A DNA stretch of 64,000 nucleotides from Pseudomonas viridiflava (GCF_900583165.1 NZ_UTKY01000113.1:1-64000), one strand, 5' to 3'. Shown: positions 7,846 through 16,827, numbered from the stretch's first letter. Program-made: numbers and translations. The notes: a model not told the origin generated them from the sequence alone.

Positions 7846-10071
7846 ATGAGGACAGGGATGTTTGCCTTGGCGCTGGGCTTGTTGGCGCTGCGTTACCTGC
7901 CGGGGTTGCCATCTGTCGGGTGGCTGCTGGCCATGCTGGTGTTGGCGTTGATGCTGTTGCCCTTTCGCACATATCCATTGGCGTTTTTCCTGGTGGGGTT
8001 GAGCTGGGCTTGCATCAGCGCGCAATGGGCGCTGGATGATCGCCTGCAGTCCGCGCTGGATGGCCAGACACGCTGGATCGAGGGGCGGGTAGTCGGGTTG
8101 CCGCAACAGACGGGCGAGGGCGTAAGGTTTGAATTGGCCGATGGCCGGTCGCGCAAGGCCCGGTTGCCCAAGCGCATCCGCGTGTCTTGGCGGGGCGGGC
8201 CAGCGGTGCGCAGTGGCGAGCGCTGGCGACTGGCGGTGACCCTCAAGCGGCCAGCGGGTCTGCTGAACTTTCATGGCTTCGACCAGGAAGCTTGGTTATT
8301 GGCCCAGCGTATCGGGGCGACGGGGTCGGTGAAGGATGGCGAGCGCCTGGCCCCGGCGCGGGGTGCCTGGCGCGACACGGTCCGCCAGCGCCTACTGGCG
8401 GCAGAGGCCCAGGGCCGTGAGGCGGGCCTTGCGGCGTTGGTGCTGGGTGATGGTTCCGGGTTGACCCGTGAAGATTGGCGGGTGCTGCAGGACACCGGCA
8501 CTGTGCACCTGCTGGTTATCTCTGGCCAGCACATCGGGATGTTGGCGGGCTTGATCTACGCACTGGTCGCGGGGCTTGCACGTTACGGTTGCTGGCCCCG
8601 AACCTTGCCGTGGCTGCCTTGGGCTTGCGGCCTGGCCTTTACCGCCGCGCTGGCTTATGGCCTGTTGGCGGGGTTCGGTGTGCCTGTGCAGCGTGCTTGC
8701 GTGATGCTCGGACTGGTGCTGCTGTGGCGTTTGCGATTTCGCCATCTTGGGCTGTGGTGGCCTTTGCTGCTGGCGTTTAATGGGGTGCTGGTCCTTGAGC
8801 CGTTGGCGAGCTTGCAGCCGGGGTTCTGGCTATCGTTCGCGGCAGTGGCGGTATTGATCCTCACGTTTGGCGGGCGACTGGGGTCTTGGAGCCTGTGGCA
8901 AGCGTGGACCCGGCCGCAGTGGCTGATTGCTGTGGGGCTGTTCCCGATTCTGTTGGTGTTGGGATTACCCATCAGCCTTAGCGCGCCGCTGGCTAACCTG
9001 GTGGCCGTACCGTGGATCAGTCTGGTGGTGTTGCCATTGGCGCTGTTGGGGACGGTGCTGTTGCCGCTGCCATTGGTAGGTGAGGGGCTGCTGTGGCTGG
9101 CGGGTGGGGCGCTGGATGGGCTGTTCAGCGGTTTGGCGTGGCTCGCGGAACGCGTACCTGCATGGGTCCCGACCGAGGTGCCGTTGGGGTATTGGTGTGT
9201 GAGCCTGCTGGGCGCGGTGTTGCTGTTGTTGCCCAAAGGCGTGCCATTTCGGATGCTGGGTGGGCCGATGTTATTGCTGGCGGTGTTTCCTCCGCGTGAG
9301 CTGGTGCCCTACGGGCAAATAGAGGTGACGCAACTGGATGTCGGGCAGGGGCAGTCTCTGGTGCTGCGCACCCGTCATCACACACTGCTCTACGATGCCG
9401 GGCCGCGTTCTGGCACATTTGACCTGGGCGCTCGAGTGGTGCTGCCATCGTTGAGAAAGCTAGGCGTAAGGGAGCTGGATATGATGCTGCTCAGCCACGG
9501 CGATGCCGATCATGCCGGTGGCGCGACCGCCATTGCCAACGGTATGCCGGTCAAGCGTGTAGTGGGCGGTGAGACCGAGGGTTTGCCGGTATTTCTCGGT
9601 ATACAGCCGTGCCGCAGTGGCGAGCGTTGGACGTGGGATGGCGTGTCGTTCGAACTTTGGCAATGGTCGGACGCCACTAACGGCAACGCAAAGTCCTGCG
9701 TACTGCAGGTTCATGCGAACGGCGAGCGGTTGTTGCTGACCGGTGATATTGATCGCGATGCCGAGCGGGCCTTCCTGGACTCACCCTTGGCGGTAGCGAC
9801 CGATTGGTTGCAGGTGCCGCACCACGGCAGTCGTAGTTCATCCTCATGGTCTTTTTTGCAACGGCTGGCGCCCACGTCTGTATTGATATCCCGAGGGCGC
9901 GGCAATGGGTTCGGTCATCCTCACCCTGAGGTTGTAGAGCGCTATCAGGCGTTGGGCAGTCAGGTGTATGACAGCGCCGAACAAGGTGCCGTGCGTTTGA
10001 CGTTGGGGGCTTTCGCGCCGCCGGTTGTTGCGCGTGGTCAACATCGCTTCTGGCGTGAACGGTTACCTTAA
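7846..10071 (+). CDS. comEC: ComEC/Rec2 DNA uptake channel protein
   Basis: 741 residues. Order: N-terminal membrane helices and DUF4131 region, the Competence domain with many helices (about 200-480), then a C-terminal metallo-beta-lactamase domain with DVGQGQSLVL, the metal motif SHGDADHAGG, LTGDIDRDAE and PHHGSRSS. In naturally competent bacteria ComEC carries single-stranded DNA across the inner membrane and the lactamase part may degrade the other strand. All metal ligands look intact, so it is probably functional. AAAAGGATG sits just before the ATG. Confidence 0.92.
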   Translation: MRTGMFALALGLLALRYLPGLPSVGWLLAMLVLALMLLPFRTYPLAFFLVGLSWACISAQWALDDRLQSALDGQTRWIEGRVVGLPQQTGEGVRFELADGRSRKARLPKRIRVSWRGGPAVRSGERWRLAVTLKRPAGLLNFHGFDQEAWLLAQRIGATGSVKDGERLAPARGAWRDTVRQRLLAAEAQGREAGLAALVLGDGSGLTREDWRVLQDTGTVHLLVISGQHIGMLAGLIYALVAGLARYGCWPRTLPWLPWACGLAFTAALAYGLLAGFGVPVQRACVMLGLVLLWRLRFRHLGLWWPLLLAFNGVLVLEPLASLQPGFWLSFAAVAVLILTFGGRLGSWSLWQAWTRPQWLIAVGLFPILLVLGLPISLSAPLANLVAVPWISLVVLPLALLGTVLLPLPLVGEGLLWLAGGALDGLFSGLAWLAERVPAWVPTEVPLGYWCVSLLGAVLLLLPKGVPFRMLGGPMLLLAVFPPRELVPYGQIEVTQLDVGQGQSLVLRTRHHTLLYDAGPRSGTFDLGARVVLPSLRKLGVRELDMMLLSHGDADHAGGATAIANGMPVKRVVGGETEGLPVFLGIQPCRSGERWTWDGVSFELWQWSDATNGNAKSCVLQVHANGERLLLTGDIDRDAERAFLDSPLAVATDWLQVPHHGSRSSSSWSFLQRLAPTSVLISRGRGNGFGHPHPEVVERYQALGSQVYDSAEQGAVRLTLGAFAPPVVARGQHRFWRERLP

Positions 10072-10169
10072 TCCGGCGTTACAAAGGGCTGATCCGCTGG
10101 CAGGTTCGACGAACCCCGCTTCCGAACCTATATGGTAAAGTGGCGCACTTTTTCGAGGGGACATTCACT

Positions 10170-10805
10170 GTGTGGGAATTGGTCAAATCCGGCGGCTGGA
10201 TGATGTTGCCGATCATCATGAGCTCTATCGCCGCTCTCGGCATCGTTGCCGAACGCCTGTGGACCCTGCGCGCCAGCCGCGTGACCCCCGAGCATCTGCT
10301 TGGGCAAGTCTGGGGCTGGATCAAGAACAAGCAGTTGGACAAGGAAAAACTCAAGGAGCTGCGTGCCAATTCGCCGCTGGGTGAGATCCTCGCCGCAGGC
10401 CTGGCCAACTCCAAGCATGGTCGCGAGATCATGAAGGAGTGCATCGAAGAGGCCGCCGCCCGGGTCATCCATGAGCTGGAGCGCTATATCAACGCGCTCG
10501 GCACCATCGCCGCCATGGCCCCATTGCTGGGTTTGCTGGGCACGGTGCTGGGCATGATCGATATTTTCAGCTCGTTCATGGGCTCGGGCATGACCACCAA
10601 TGCGGCCGTGCTGGCCGGTGGTATTTCCAAGGCCTTGATCACCACGGCGGCGGGCCTGATGGTCGGCATTCCGGCGGTATTCTTCCACCGTTTCCTGCAA
10701 CGTCGCATCGATGAACTGGTGGTGGGCATGGAGCAGGAAGCCATCAAGCTGGTGGAAGTGGTGCAGGGTGACCGTGACGTGGACCTGGTTGGGGACAAAG
10801 CGTGA
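10170..10805 (+). CDS. exbB: ExbB/TolQ-family proton channel subunit
   Basis: 211 residues starting with the GTG at 10170 (VWELVKSGGWMMLPI), which has GAGGGG about 9 nt upstream; a GTG at 10140 gives a longer form with no ribosome site. One N-terminal membrane segment and two more around residues 105-160, with the conserved MAPLLGLLGTVLGMID loop, mark the MotA/TolQ/ExbB family. With ExbD it forms the inner-membrane motor that energises TonB-like transport. It is the first gene of a tightly overlapping operon running to murB. Confidence 0.88.
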   Translation: MWELVKSGGWMMLPIIMSSIAALGIVAERLWTLRASRVTPEHLLGQVWGWIKNKQLDKEKLKELRANSPLGEILAAGLANSKHGREIMKECIEEAAARVIHELERYINALGTIAAMAPLLGLLGTVLGMIDIFSSFMGSGMTTNAAVLAGGISKALITTAAGLMVGIPAVFFHRFLQRRIDELVVGMEQEAIKLVEVVQGDRDVDLVGDKA

Positions 10806-11230
10806 AATTTCGCCGCAAGCAACGGGAAAATGTCGATATCAACCTCGCGTCGTTGATCGACGTGGTGTTTATCCTGCTGCTGTTTTTTGTCGTCACTACT
10901 ACCTTCACCCGTCAGACCGAACTGCGTGTCGAGCTGCCGGAAGCCGTCAGCGGTTCGCCGGCGGAGGACCAGGAGGTCAAGCAACTGGACATCGCCATCA
11001 GCGCCGACGGGGTGTTCTCGGTGAATAACCAGTTGCTGGAGAAAAACGACCTCACCAGCCTGATGGTCGCGCTGGAGAAAGAGTCGGGTGGGGATACCAA
11101 GATGCCGCTGTCCATCAGCGCCGATGGCAAGACCCAGCACCAGGCCGTTGTCACCGCGATGGATGCAGCCGGCAAGCTCGGTTTCAGCCACTTGCGCATG
11201 ACCACCATCGAGGCGGCGAGCCCACCCTGA
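10802..11230 (+). CDS. exbD: ExbD/TolR-family proton channel subunit
   Basis: 142 residues: a short cytoplasmic start, one membrane helix (LIDVVFILLLFFVVTTTF) with the essential Asp of the family, and a periplasmic domain. The GTG start overlaps the exbB stop by 4 bp. It partners ExbB in proton-driven work on a TonB-type protein, but no tonB gene is nearby. The exbB-exbD-lpxK order suggests a housekeeping envelope pair rather than an iron-regulated one. Confidence 0.88.
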   Translation: MKFRRKQRENVDINLASLIDVVFILLLFFVVTTTFTRQTELRVELPEAVSGSPAEDQEVKQLDIAISADGVFSVNNQLLEKNDLTSLMVALEKESGGDTKMPLSISADGKTQHQAVVTAMDAAGKLGFSHLRMTTIEAASPP

Positions 11231-12240
11231 TGGCTATGTCTGATCGTTTGCTTAAAGCCTGGTACGAGGGCCATCCGGCCCTTGTGCTGTTGCGGCCGTT
11301 GGAGACTCTTTATCGCCGCGTAGTCCTGCGTAAACGCGCACGGTTCCTGGCGGGTGAAGGTGAGATTTATCAGTCGCCGGTGCCGGTGGTGGTGGTTGGG
11401 AATGTCACCGTTGGCGGTACTGGCAAGACGCCGCTGATCTTGTGGTTGATCGACCATTGCCGGCGCAGCGGTTTGCGCGTGGGTGTAGTGAGTCGGGGGT
11501 ATGGTGCCAAGCCGCCATCATTGCCGTGGCGAGTAGAGGCCAGCCATAGCGCCGACGTAGCCGGTGATGAACCCCTGTTGATCGTGCAGCGCTGTGGCGT
11601 GCCCATGATGATCGATCCCGACCGCAGTCGTGCGGTCAAGGCATTGCTGGCCAGCGAACCCCTCGACCTGATCCTTTCCGATGACGGCCTTCAACATTAC
11701 CGCCTGGCACGCGAGCTTGAACTGGTGCTGATCGATGCTGCCCGTGGCCTGGGCAACCGTCGATGCTTGCCGGCCGGGCCATTACGCGAGCCGGTGGAGC
11801 GCCTGCAAAGTGTCGATGCGCTGCTCTACAACGGCGCCGAATCAGATCGTGAAGACGGTTTTGCCTTTCGCTTGATGCCGACCGCGTTGGTCAACTTGAA
11901 AACCGCTGAGCGTAAACCCGTCGATCATTTCCCCGTGGGCCAGCACGTTCATGCAGTTGCCGGCATCGGCAACCCGCAACGTTTCTTCAACACCCTGCAA
12001 ACGCTACACTGGCACCCGATACCCCATGCTTTTGCCGACCACGCGCCCTACAGCGCCGAGGTCTTGAATTTTACGCCGTCAGTGCCGTTGGTCATGACCG
12101 AGAAAGACGCGGTGAAATGCCGCGCTTTTGCCCAGTCTGACTGGTGGTACCTTGCGGTGGATGCGGTGCCGTCGCCGGCGTTCGTCGCCTGGTTCGACAC
12201 GCAACTGATACGTCTGTTGCCCGCCCGACGCTTGCCTTAA
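11230..12240 (+). CDS. lpxK: Tetraacyldisaccharide 4'-kinase (lipid A)
   Basis: 336 residues. A membrane-associated N-terminal helix is followed by the P-loop GNVTVGGTGKTP near residues 57-68 and the LSDDGLQHYRLARE block characteristic of LpxK. The enzyme adds the 4'-phosphate to the lipid A disaccharide at the inner membrane. The ATG shares one base with the exbD stop (TGATG). An ATG two codons later is an alternative start. The linked kdsB makes the Kdo donor used two steps later in the same pathway. Confidence 0.94.
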   Translation: MAMSDRLLKAWYEGHPALVLLRPLETLYRRVVLRKRARFLAGEGEIYQSPVPVVVVGNVTVGGTGKTPLILWLIDHCRRSGLRVGVVSRGYGAKPPSLPWRVEASHSADVAGDEPLLIVQRCGVPMMIDPDRSRAVKALLASEPLDLILSDDGLQHYRLARELELVLIDAARGLGNRRCLPAGPLREPVERLQSVDALLYNGAESDREDGFAFRLMPTALVNLKTAERKPVDHFPVGQHVHAVAGIGNPQRFFNTLQTLHWHPIPHAFADHAPYSAEVLNFTPSVPLVMTEKDAVKCRAFAQSDWWYLAVDAVPSPAFVAWFDTQLIRLLPARRLP

Positions 12241-12264
12241 AACGCTTCTTTCCAGGAAACACTC

Positions 12265-12450
12265 ATGGACACCAAACTACTCGACATCCTCGCTTGCCCG
12301 ATCTGCAAAGGCCCGCTCAAGCTCAGCGCCGATAAAACCGAGCTGATCAGCAAGGGCGCAGGCCTGGCTTATCCGATCCGTGATGGCATCCCGGTGATGC
12401 TGGAGAGCGAAGCCCGCACCCTGACCAACGATGAGCGTCTGGATAAATGA
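12265..12450 (+). CDS. Trm112/YcaR-family small protein
   Basis: 61 residues with the family pattern: MDTKLLDILACPICKGPL at the start, a middle strand and IRDGIPVMLESEAR at the end. Only the CPIC cysteine pair is present, as in most proteobacterial members. The family is usually found between lpxK and kdsB; related proteins act as small stabilising partners of methyltransferases, but the role of the bacterial form is not settled. It overlaps kdsB by 4 bp. Confidence 0.9.
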   Translation: MDTKLLDILACPICKGPLKLSADKTELISKGAGLAYPIRDGIPVMLESEARTLTNDERLDK

Positions 12451-13211
12451 CCACTGCCTTTACCGTTGTCATTCCATCCCGCTACGCCTCCACGCGCCTG
12501 CCGGGTAAGCCGCTGCAACTGATCGGCAACAAGCCGATGGTGCAGTTGGTATGGGAACAGGCCTGTAAAAGCAGCGCCGAGCGCGTCGTGATCGCCACCG
12601 ACGACCCGCGGATCATTGACGCCTGCAAAGGCTTCGGCGCCGAAGCGGTGCTGACCCGTGAAGACCACAATTCCGGCACCGATCGCCTGGCCGAAGTGGC
12701 GACCCAACTGGGTCTGGCCCCGGATGCGATCGTGGTCAACGTGCAAGGTGACGAGCCGTTGATCCCGCCGAGCGTGATCGACCAGGTGGCGGCCAATCTG
12801 GCGGCCCACAGCGAGGCGCGCATGGCGACCCTGGCTGAGCCCATCGAAGACATCGACACCCTGTTCAACCCAAATGTGGTGAAAGTGGTCAGCGACATCA
12901 ATGGCCTGGCGCTGACCTTCAGTCGTTCGACCTTGCCGTGGGCGCGTGACGCCTTCGCCAAGAACCGTGATGTGCTCCCGGAAGGTGTACCGTATCGCCG
13001 CCATATCGGCATCTACGCCTATCGTGCCGGTTTCCTGTACGACTTCGTCAGCTGGGGGCCGTGCTGGCTGGAAAACACCGAATCCCTGGAGCAACTGCGT
13101 GCCTTGTGGCACGGCGTACGCATCCATGTGGGTGATGCGCTGGAAGCACCACCCGCCGGTGTAGATACACCTGAAGACCTTGAGCGCGTCCGTCGCCTGC
13201 TGGGGGCTTGA
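12447..13211 (+). CDS. kdsB: CMP-Kdo synthetase (3-deoxy-manno-octulosonate cytidylyltransferase)
   Basis: 254 residues. The N-terminal nucleotide-binding motif IPSRYASTRLPGKPL, the VQGDEPLIPP metal site and YRRHIGIYAYRAGF are those of KdsB. It activates Kdo with CTP for transfer to lipid A. It sits in the overlapping lpxK-kdsB-phosphatase-murB operon: its ATG overlaps the previous stop by 4 bp and its TGA shares one base with the next ATG. Confidence 0.95.
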   Translation: MTTAFTVVIPSRYASTRLPGKPLQLIGNKPMVQLVWEQACKSSAERVVIATDDPRIIDACKGFGAEAVLTREDHNSGTDRLAEVATQLGLAPDAIVVNVQGDEPLIPPSVIDQVAANLAAHSEARMATLAEPIEDIDTLFNPNVVKVVSDINGLALTFSRSTLPWARDAFAKNRDVLPEGVPYRRHIGIYAYRAGFLYDFVSWGPCWLENTESLEQLRALWHGVRIHVGDALEAPPAGVDTPEDLERVRRLLGA

Positions 13212-13675
13212 TGGAAGTTCTATTCGTCTGCCTGGGCAATATCTGCCGTTCGCCCACCGCTGAAGGCGTGCTCCGCCATAAATTGCGTGAAGCAGGGCTG
13301 GCGGGGCAGGTCGAAGTGGCGTCTGCTGGTACCGGTGAATGGCATGTCGGCAACCCACCGGACCAGCGCAGCCAACGTGCAGCGATGGTGCGCGGCTACG
13401 ATTTGTCGACGCAACGTGCCCAACAGGTCTCCCGCGCCGATTTTGCACGCTATGACCTGATCCTGGCCATGGACCACAGCAACCTGCGTCACCTCAAGGC
13501 CATGCAGCCGGCGACGGGCAAGGCGCAGTTGGACCTGTTCCTGCGTCGCTACGAGTCGGAAGTGGATGAAGTGCCAGACCCGTATTACGAGGGCGAGCAA
13601 GGCTTCGAGCGGGTCCTGGACCTGATCGAGCAGGCCTGTGATTTATTGGTAATCGAATTGAAGGGACGGCTATGA
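13211..13675 (+). CDS. Low-molecular-weight protein tyrosine phosphatase
   Basis: 154 residues. The catalytic P-loop CLGNICRSP (Cys7, Arg13) is at the N terminus and the general-acid Asp123 is in VPDPYYEG, both as expected for the class. Such enzymes dephosphorylate tyrosine kinases or proteins linked to exopolysaccharide, but no kinase or polysaccharide gene is nearby; here the gene rides in a cell-wall/LPS operon. The ATG at 13211 shares its A with the kdsB stop, which is better than the TTG three bases upstream. Confidence 0.92.
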   Translation: MEVLFVCLGNICRSPTAEGVLRHKLREAGLAGQVEVASAGTGEWHVGNPPDQRSQRAAMVRGYDLSTQRAQQVSRADFARYDLILAMDHSNLRHLKAMQPATGKAQLDLFLRRYESEVDEVPDPYYEGEQGFERVLDLIEQACDLLVIELKGRL

Positions 13676-14691
13676 CCTTGCAGGTGCTGGCGCAGGTGTC
13701 GCTCAAGCCATTCAACAGCTTTGGTATCGACGTGCGCGCGCAGTTGTTCGCCGAAGCCCACAGCGACCACGATGTCCGTGATGCCCTGGCCTACGCCACG
13801 GCACACGCGCTGCCGCTGTTGGTGATTGGTGGTGGCAGCAACTTGCTGCTGACCCAGGATATTCAGGCGCTGGTCTTGCGCATGGCCACCCAAGGTATCC
13901 GGGTTCTGCAGGATGACGGTCAGCACGTAGTAATCGAAGCGGAGGCGGGCGAGGCCTGGCACCCGTTCGTACTCTGGACGCTGGAAAAGGGCTTTTGTGG
14001 CCTCGAAAACCTTAGCCTCATCCCCGGCACTGTCGGTGCTGCACCGATGCAAAACATCGGCGCCTACGGTGTGGAAATCAAGGACGTATTTGCCGGCCTG
14101 ACTGCCCTTGATCGCCATACCGGCGAGCTACGAGACTTCAGCCTCCAAGAGTGCAACTTTGCCTACCGTGACAGCCTGTTCAAGCATGAAGTCGGACGCT
14201 GGCTGATCCTGCGGGTGCGCTTTGCCCTCAGCCGCGTCAGCCACCTGAAACTCGACTACGGCCCCGTGCAACAGCGCCTGGCGGGGCAGGGCATCACTGA
14301 GGCGACGCCGAGTGATGTCAGTCGCGCGATCTGCAGCATCCGCCGGGAAAAACTGCCAGACCCGGCAGAGCTCGGCAATGCCGGCAGCTTCTTCAAAAAT
14401 CCCCTGGTTTCCCAGGTGTTGGCGGCTGAGCTAAAGGCGCTGTATCCGGACCTGGTGGCGTACCCTCAGGCCGATGGGCAGGTGAAGCTCGCCGCCGGCT
14501 GGCTGATCGATAAGGCTGGCTGGAAGGGCTTTCGGGAGGGCGACGCGGGCGTACACAAGCTACAAGCGTTGGTACTGGTGAACTATGGCGACGCCACGGG
14601 GCAGGACATCGCCAATCTGGCGCTGCGTATCCAGCGTGATATCGCCGAGCGCTTCAAGGTGGACCTGGAAATGGAGCCCAACCAGTACTGA
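13672..14691 (+). CDS. murB: UDP-N-acetylenolpyruvoylglucosamine reductase
   Basis: 339 residues, close to the E. coli enzyme. An FAD-binding PCMH domain with LVIGGGSNLLL and the loop IPGTVGAAPMQNIGAYG, then the catalytic-Ser segment ELGNAGSFFKNP, are all present. It reduces the enolpyruvyl group in the second committed step of peptidoglycan synthesis. It is the last gene of the operon, with a strong hairpin terminator 22 bp after its stop. The 4-bp overlap with the phosphatase gene supports the ATG at 13672. Confidence 0.95.
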   Translation: MTLQVLAQVSLKPFNSFGIDVRAQLFAEAHSDHDVRDALAYATAHALPLLVIGGGSNLLLTQDIQALVLRMATQGIRVLQDDGQHVVIEAEAGEAWHPFVLWTLEKGFCGLENLSLIPGTVGAAPMQNIGAYGVEIKDVFAGLTALDRHTGELRDFSLQECNFAYRDSLFKHEVGRWLILRVRFALSRVSHLKLDYGPVQQRLAGQGITEATPSDVSRAICSIRREKLPDPAELGNAGSFFKNPLVSQVLAAELKALYPDLVAYPQADGQVKLAAGWLIDKAGWKGFREGDAGVHKLQALVLVNYGDATGQDIANLALRIQRDIAERFKVDLEMEPNQY

Positions 14692-14712
14692 GCCCAATCC
14701 TTGAAAACAAAA

Positions 14713-14745
14713 ATGCCCCGTATCTTTCGATACGGGGCATTTTTT
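14713..14745. terminator. Rho-independent terminator after murB
   Basis: A perfect 12-bp stem, ATGCCCCGTATC / GATACGGGGCAT, with a 4-nt loop (TTTC), followed by TTTTT on the plus strand and preceded by an A-rich run on the other side. It can therefore stop both the murB operon and the convergent Bax-inhibitor gene. Confidence 0.93.
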
Positions 14746-14775
14746 ATTGCGCCAAGTTTAATAGCGCTAAGAGAA

Positions 14776-15447
14776 TCAGTCGTCGCGGCTCATGATGCCG
14801 AAGATCTGCAACAGGCTGATAAACAGGTTATAGATCGATACATACAGGCTGACGGTCGCCATGATGTAGTTACGCTCACCGCCGTGGATTATCGCGCTGG
14901 TCTGGAACAGGATGCATACGGAGGAGAACAGCACGAAACCTGCGCTGATCGCCAACTGCAGGCCGCTGATTTGGAAGAACATGCTTGCGACAACGGCTGC
15001 CAGCAACACGAAGAAGCCTGCAGTGATGAAGCCACCCAGGAAGCTCATGTCTTTACGGGTGATCAGCACGTACGCCGACAGGCCACCGAACACCAATGCC
15101 GTCATGGCAAATGCCGAGCTGACCACTTCTGCGCCGCCGGCCATGCCGAGGTAACGGTTGAGGATCGGGCCGAGGATAAAGCCCATGAAACCGGTCAAGG
15201 CGAAAGCCGACACCAGGCCCCAGGCCGAGTCACGCAGCTTGTTGGTCAGGAAGAACAGACCGTAGAAACCGATCAGCACGACGAAAATGTTCGGGTAGCC
15301 GACGCGCATCTGTTGAGCCACGAACGCCATCACGCCGCTGAATGCGAGGGTAAGGGCGAGCAGGCCATAGGTGTTGCGCAACACGCGGCTGACTTCAAGC
15401 TGCTCAGCCTGCGCGTTGCCATTCACTGCGTAATTCTGTTCGCGCAT
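14776..15447 (-). CDS. Bax inhibitor-1/YccA-family membrane protein
   Basis: 223 residues with seven hydrophobic segments, starting after a soluble 22-residue N terminus (MREQNYAVNGNAQAEQLEVS). The last part (SLYVSIYNLFISLLQIFGI, then a short acidic tail) is the hallmark of the bacterial BI-1/YccA family. E. coli YccA binds the FtsH protease and guards the Sec translocon; a similar role is likely but unproven. It has its own promoter region, shared back to back with the tRNA-Ser promoter. Confidence 0.88.
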   Translation of the reverse strand: MREQNYAVNGNAQAEQLEVSRVLRNTYGLLALTLAFSGVMAFVAQQMRVGYPNIFVVLIGFYGLFFLTNKLRDSAWGLVSAFALTGFMGFILGPILNRYLGMAGGAEVVSSAFAMTALVFGGLSAYVLITRKDMSFLGGFITAGFFVLLAAVVASMFFQISGLQLAISAGFVLFSSVCILFQTSAIIHGGERNYIMATVSLYVSIYNLFISLLQIFGIMSRDD

Positions 15448-15524
15448 GGCGACACTCCTTCGGTTTTGAAACGTTCAGTCGCAAAGATCATAACAGACGC
15501 TCTGTAACAAGCGATGCCGAGAGT

Positions 15525-15552
15525 TTGACAGTGTGTTTCATTCGGGTATTAT
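15525..15552 (+). promoter_or_regulatory. Sigma-70 promoter of tRNA-Ser
   Basis: TTGACA at 15525-15530, a 16-bp spacer, and TATTAT at 15547-15552, followed by a GC-rich GGCGCCCGC discriminator typical of stable RNA genes. The expected start is about 40 bp before the mature tRNA. Confidence 0.8.
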
Positions 15553-15599
15553 GGCGCCCGCTGAGACAGGATGAGCTACTCTAATTCTGTGATGCACAA

Positions 15600-15690
15600 G
15601 GGAAATTGGCAGAGTGGTTGAATGCACCGGTCTTGAAAACCGGCGGACGTTAATAGCGTCTCCAGGGTTCGAATCCCTGGTTTCCCGCCA
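15600..15690 (+). tRNA. tRNA-Ser (anticodon TGA)
   Basis: 91 nt including the encoded CCA. The acceptor stem GGGAAAT pairs with GTTTCCC. The D arm, an anticodon arm CCGGTCTTGAAAACCGG with anticodon TGA, a long variable arm typical of serine tRNAs (GGACGTTAATAGCGTCTCC) and a T arm with GGTTCGAATCC are all visible. It reads UCA/UCG-type serine codons. A terminator follows 13 bp later. Confidence 0.97.
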
Positions 15691-15701
15691 AGATTCAAAC
15701 A

Positions 15702-15728
15702 AAAGCCCCGCAAATGCGGGGCTTTTGT
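15702..15728 (+). terminator. Terminator of tRNA-Ser
   Basis: AAAAGCCCCGC, 4-nt loop, then GCGGGGCTTTT: a 7-bp GC core extended by A-T pairs, with T-rich sequence after it. A close copy with matching flanks recurs at 16640-16700. Confidence 0.85.
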
Positions 15729-16083
15729 GTTTCTGGGGGTTGGATAGCGAGTGACGATTTGAATAGGCGTCACGAAACTTCGCCTATTCGTAGGGCTTGG
15801 CGGTCGCACAACCTTTCGCAAACACCTTCGCTGATCGCTGCTTACCAACTGCGTACGCAGCTTAGCTTGCCGCAATTATCACATCAAAATTGTGGCTATT
15901 TTAATGAGCTTTTACTCGTCATCTTTTTGTTTTTTCACTATTATCATTCGTCTGCGTACTCAAGGAAGAGCGGTTGAGCGCCTTGAGGCCGGTAGAAAAT
16001 TTGCACTCAATCATTGAATGAGTTGTTACTTTTACCCAGACCCTAACGACTCAGCCAACCGTAATTACTTCTTGGTGGAACCG
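15729..16083. other. Intergenic stretch after the tRNA, no gene seen
   Basis: About 355 bp without a credible coding frame. A hairpin with 9-bp arms GAATAGGCG (15761-15769) and CGCCTATTC (15781-15789) lies near its start. The second half turns AT-rich (15880-15960), unlike its surroundings. Promoter elements for the lipoprotein gene probably lie here but I cannot place them. Confidence 0.5.
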
Positions 16084-16581
16084 ATGGATAAAATGTGTGG
16101 CATCGTTGTAGTGGTAGGGCTTGCCCTCTCGGGATGCGCTACAAAAACTCCCGAAAAACCTAACGTGGCTCCACCTCCTGCCGTCGTCCAGGAAGCACCA
16201 CCAGAAGCAGCACCTTCGACACCCGAAAATTATTCTGTGCGCTATGAGGCTGAACCAGCGAAGGCCAATGCTCACGCCCCAGCCCCTGTCTCTGCCCAGG
16301 CCGCTGAGCCAGAATCAGAAACAAATCTGAACCAGAATCGCGCCGAGCAGTGCCGCAAAGAGCTGGATGTTCTTAAGGTTTACAGCAAAGCGTCCTACGC
16401 TAAATACGAAGCGGAATACCAGACCATTGCCGTCAAGACGGCTAAATACATGGAAATCAAAGACTCGTTGGGTCCAGATTTAAACTACATGGTCATGCCC
16501 GCTTATCAATTTCAGATTCGTGAGTTCTGCTTCCGCGTCAAGACCCGTCTCTCGGAGCTTGTGCTTCGCCAAGCCAAATAA
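16084..16581 (+). CDS. Hypothetical lipoprotein
   Basis: 165 residues. The ATG at 16084 (GGTGGA just upstream) gives a lipoprotein signal MDKMCGIVVVVGLALSGC (lipobox LSGC); the frame is open further upstream but that extension would bury the signal. A Pro/Ala/Glu-rich linker (about 25-85) precedes a helical C-terminal domain (about 85-165) with two Cys, possibly a disulfide, in EQCRKELD and REFCFR. I do not recognise the family. It lies alone between the tRNA-Ser terminator and a near copy of that terminator. Confidence 0.7.
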   Translation: MDKMCGIVVVVGLALSGCATKTPEKPNVAPPPAVVQEAPPEAAPSTPENYSVRYEAEPAKANAHAPAPVSAQAAEPESETNLNQNRAEQCRKELDVLKVYSKASYAKYEAEYQTIAVKTAKYMEIKDSLGPDLNYMVMPAYQFQIREFCFRVKTRLSELVLRQAK

Positions 16582-16655
16582 CGATTTCACGTTCGGGTGA
16601 GTCTTTTGCCGGTTAAGGCAACGCTGAAAGGCTTCTCGTCAAAGTTCAAACAAAG

Positions 16656-16677
16656 GCCCCGCACTAGCGGGGCTTTT
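16656..16677 (+). terminator. Terminator after the lipoprotein gene
   Basis: GCCCCGC, loop ACTA, GCGGGGC, then TTTTG. Stem and flanks closely resemble the tRNA-Ser terminator at 15702-15728. Confidence 0.82.
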
Positions 16678-16827
16678 GTATTTCTGGGGTTTGGGTAGTA
16701 TCAACTCGCCGAAGGCTCTAAGCCGGGGCTTTTGATGGATTTCGGAGCTACGTAAAGGTTGACGTGATGGCCCTGAGCCATGATTATTCCGGCCTGCCGT
16801 TTCGGCATGCCATGGATGAGTAGGTAA

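Noticed and set aside
12369..13448. 359-residue open frame on the minus strand across kdsB
   Set aside because: Shadow of kdsB and the phosphatase gene, with no recognisable domain.
15576..15875. 99-residue ORF antisense to the tRNA-Ser
   Set aside because: It is the reverse reading of the tRNA gene and its terminator, a well-known false protein call.
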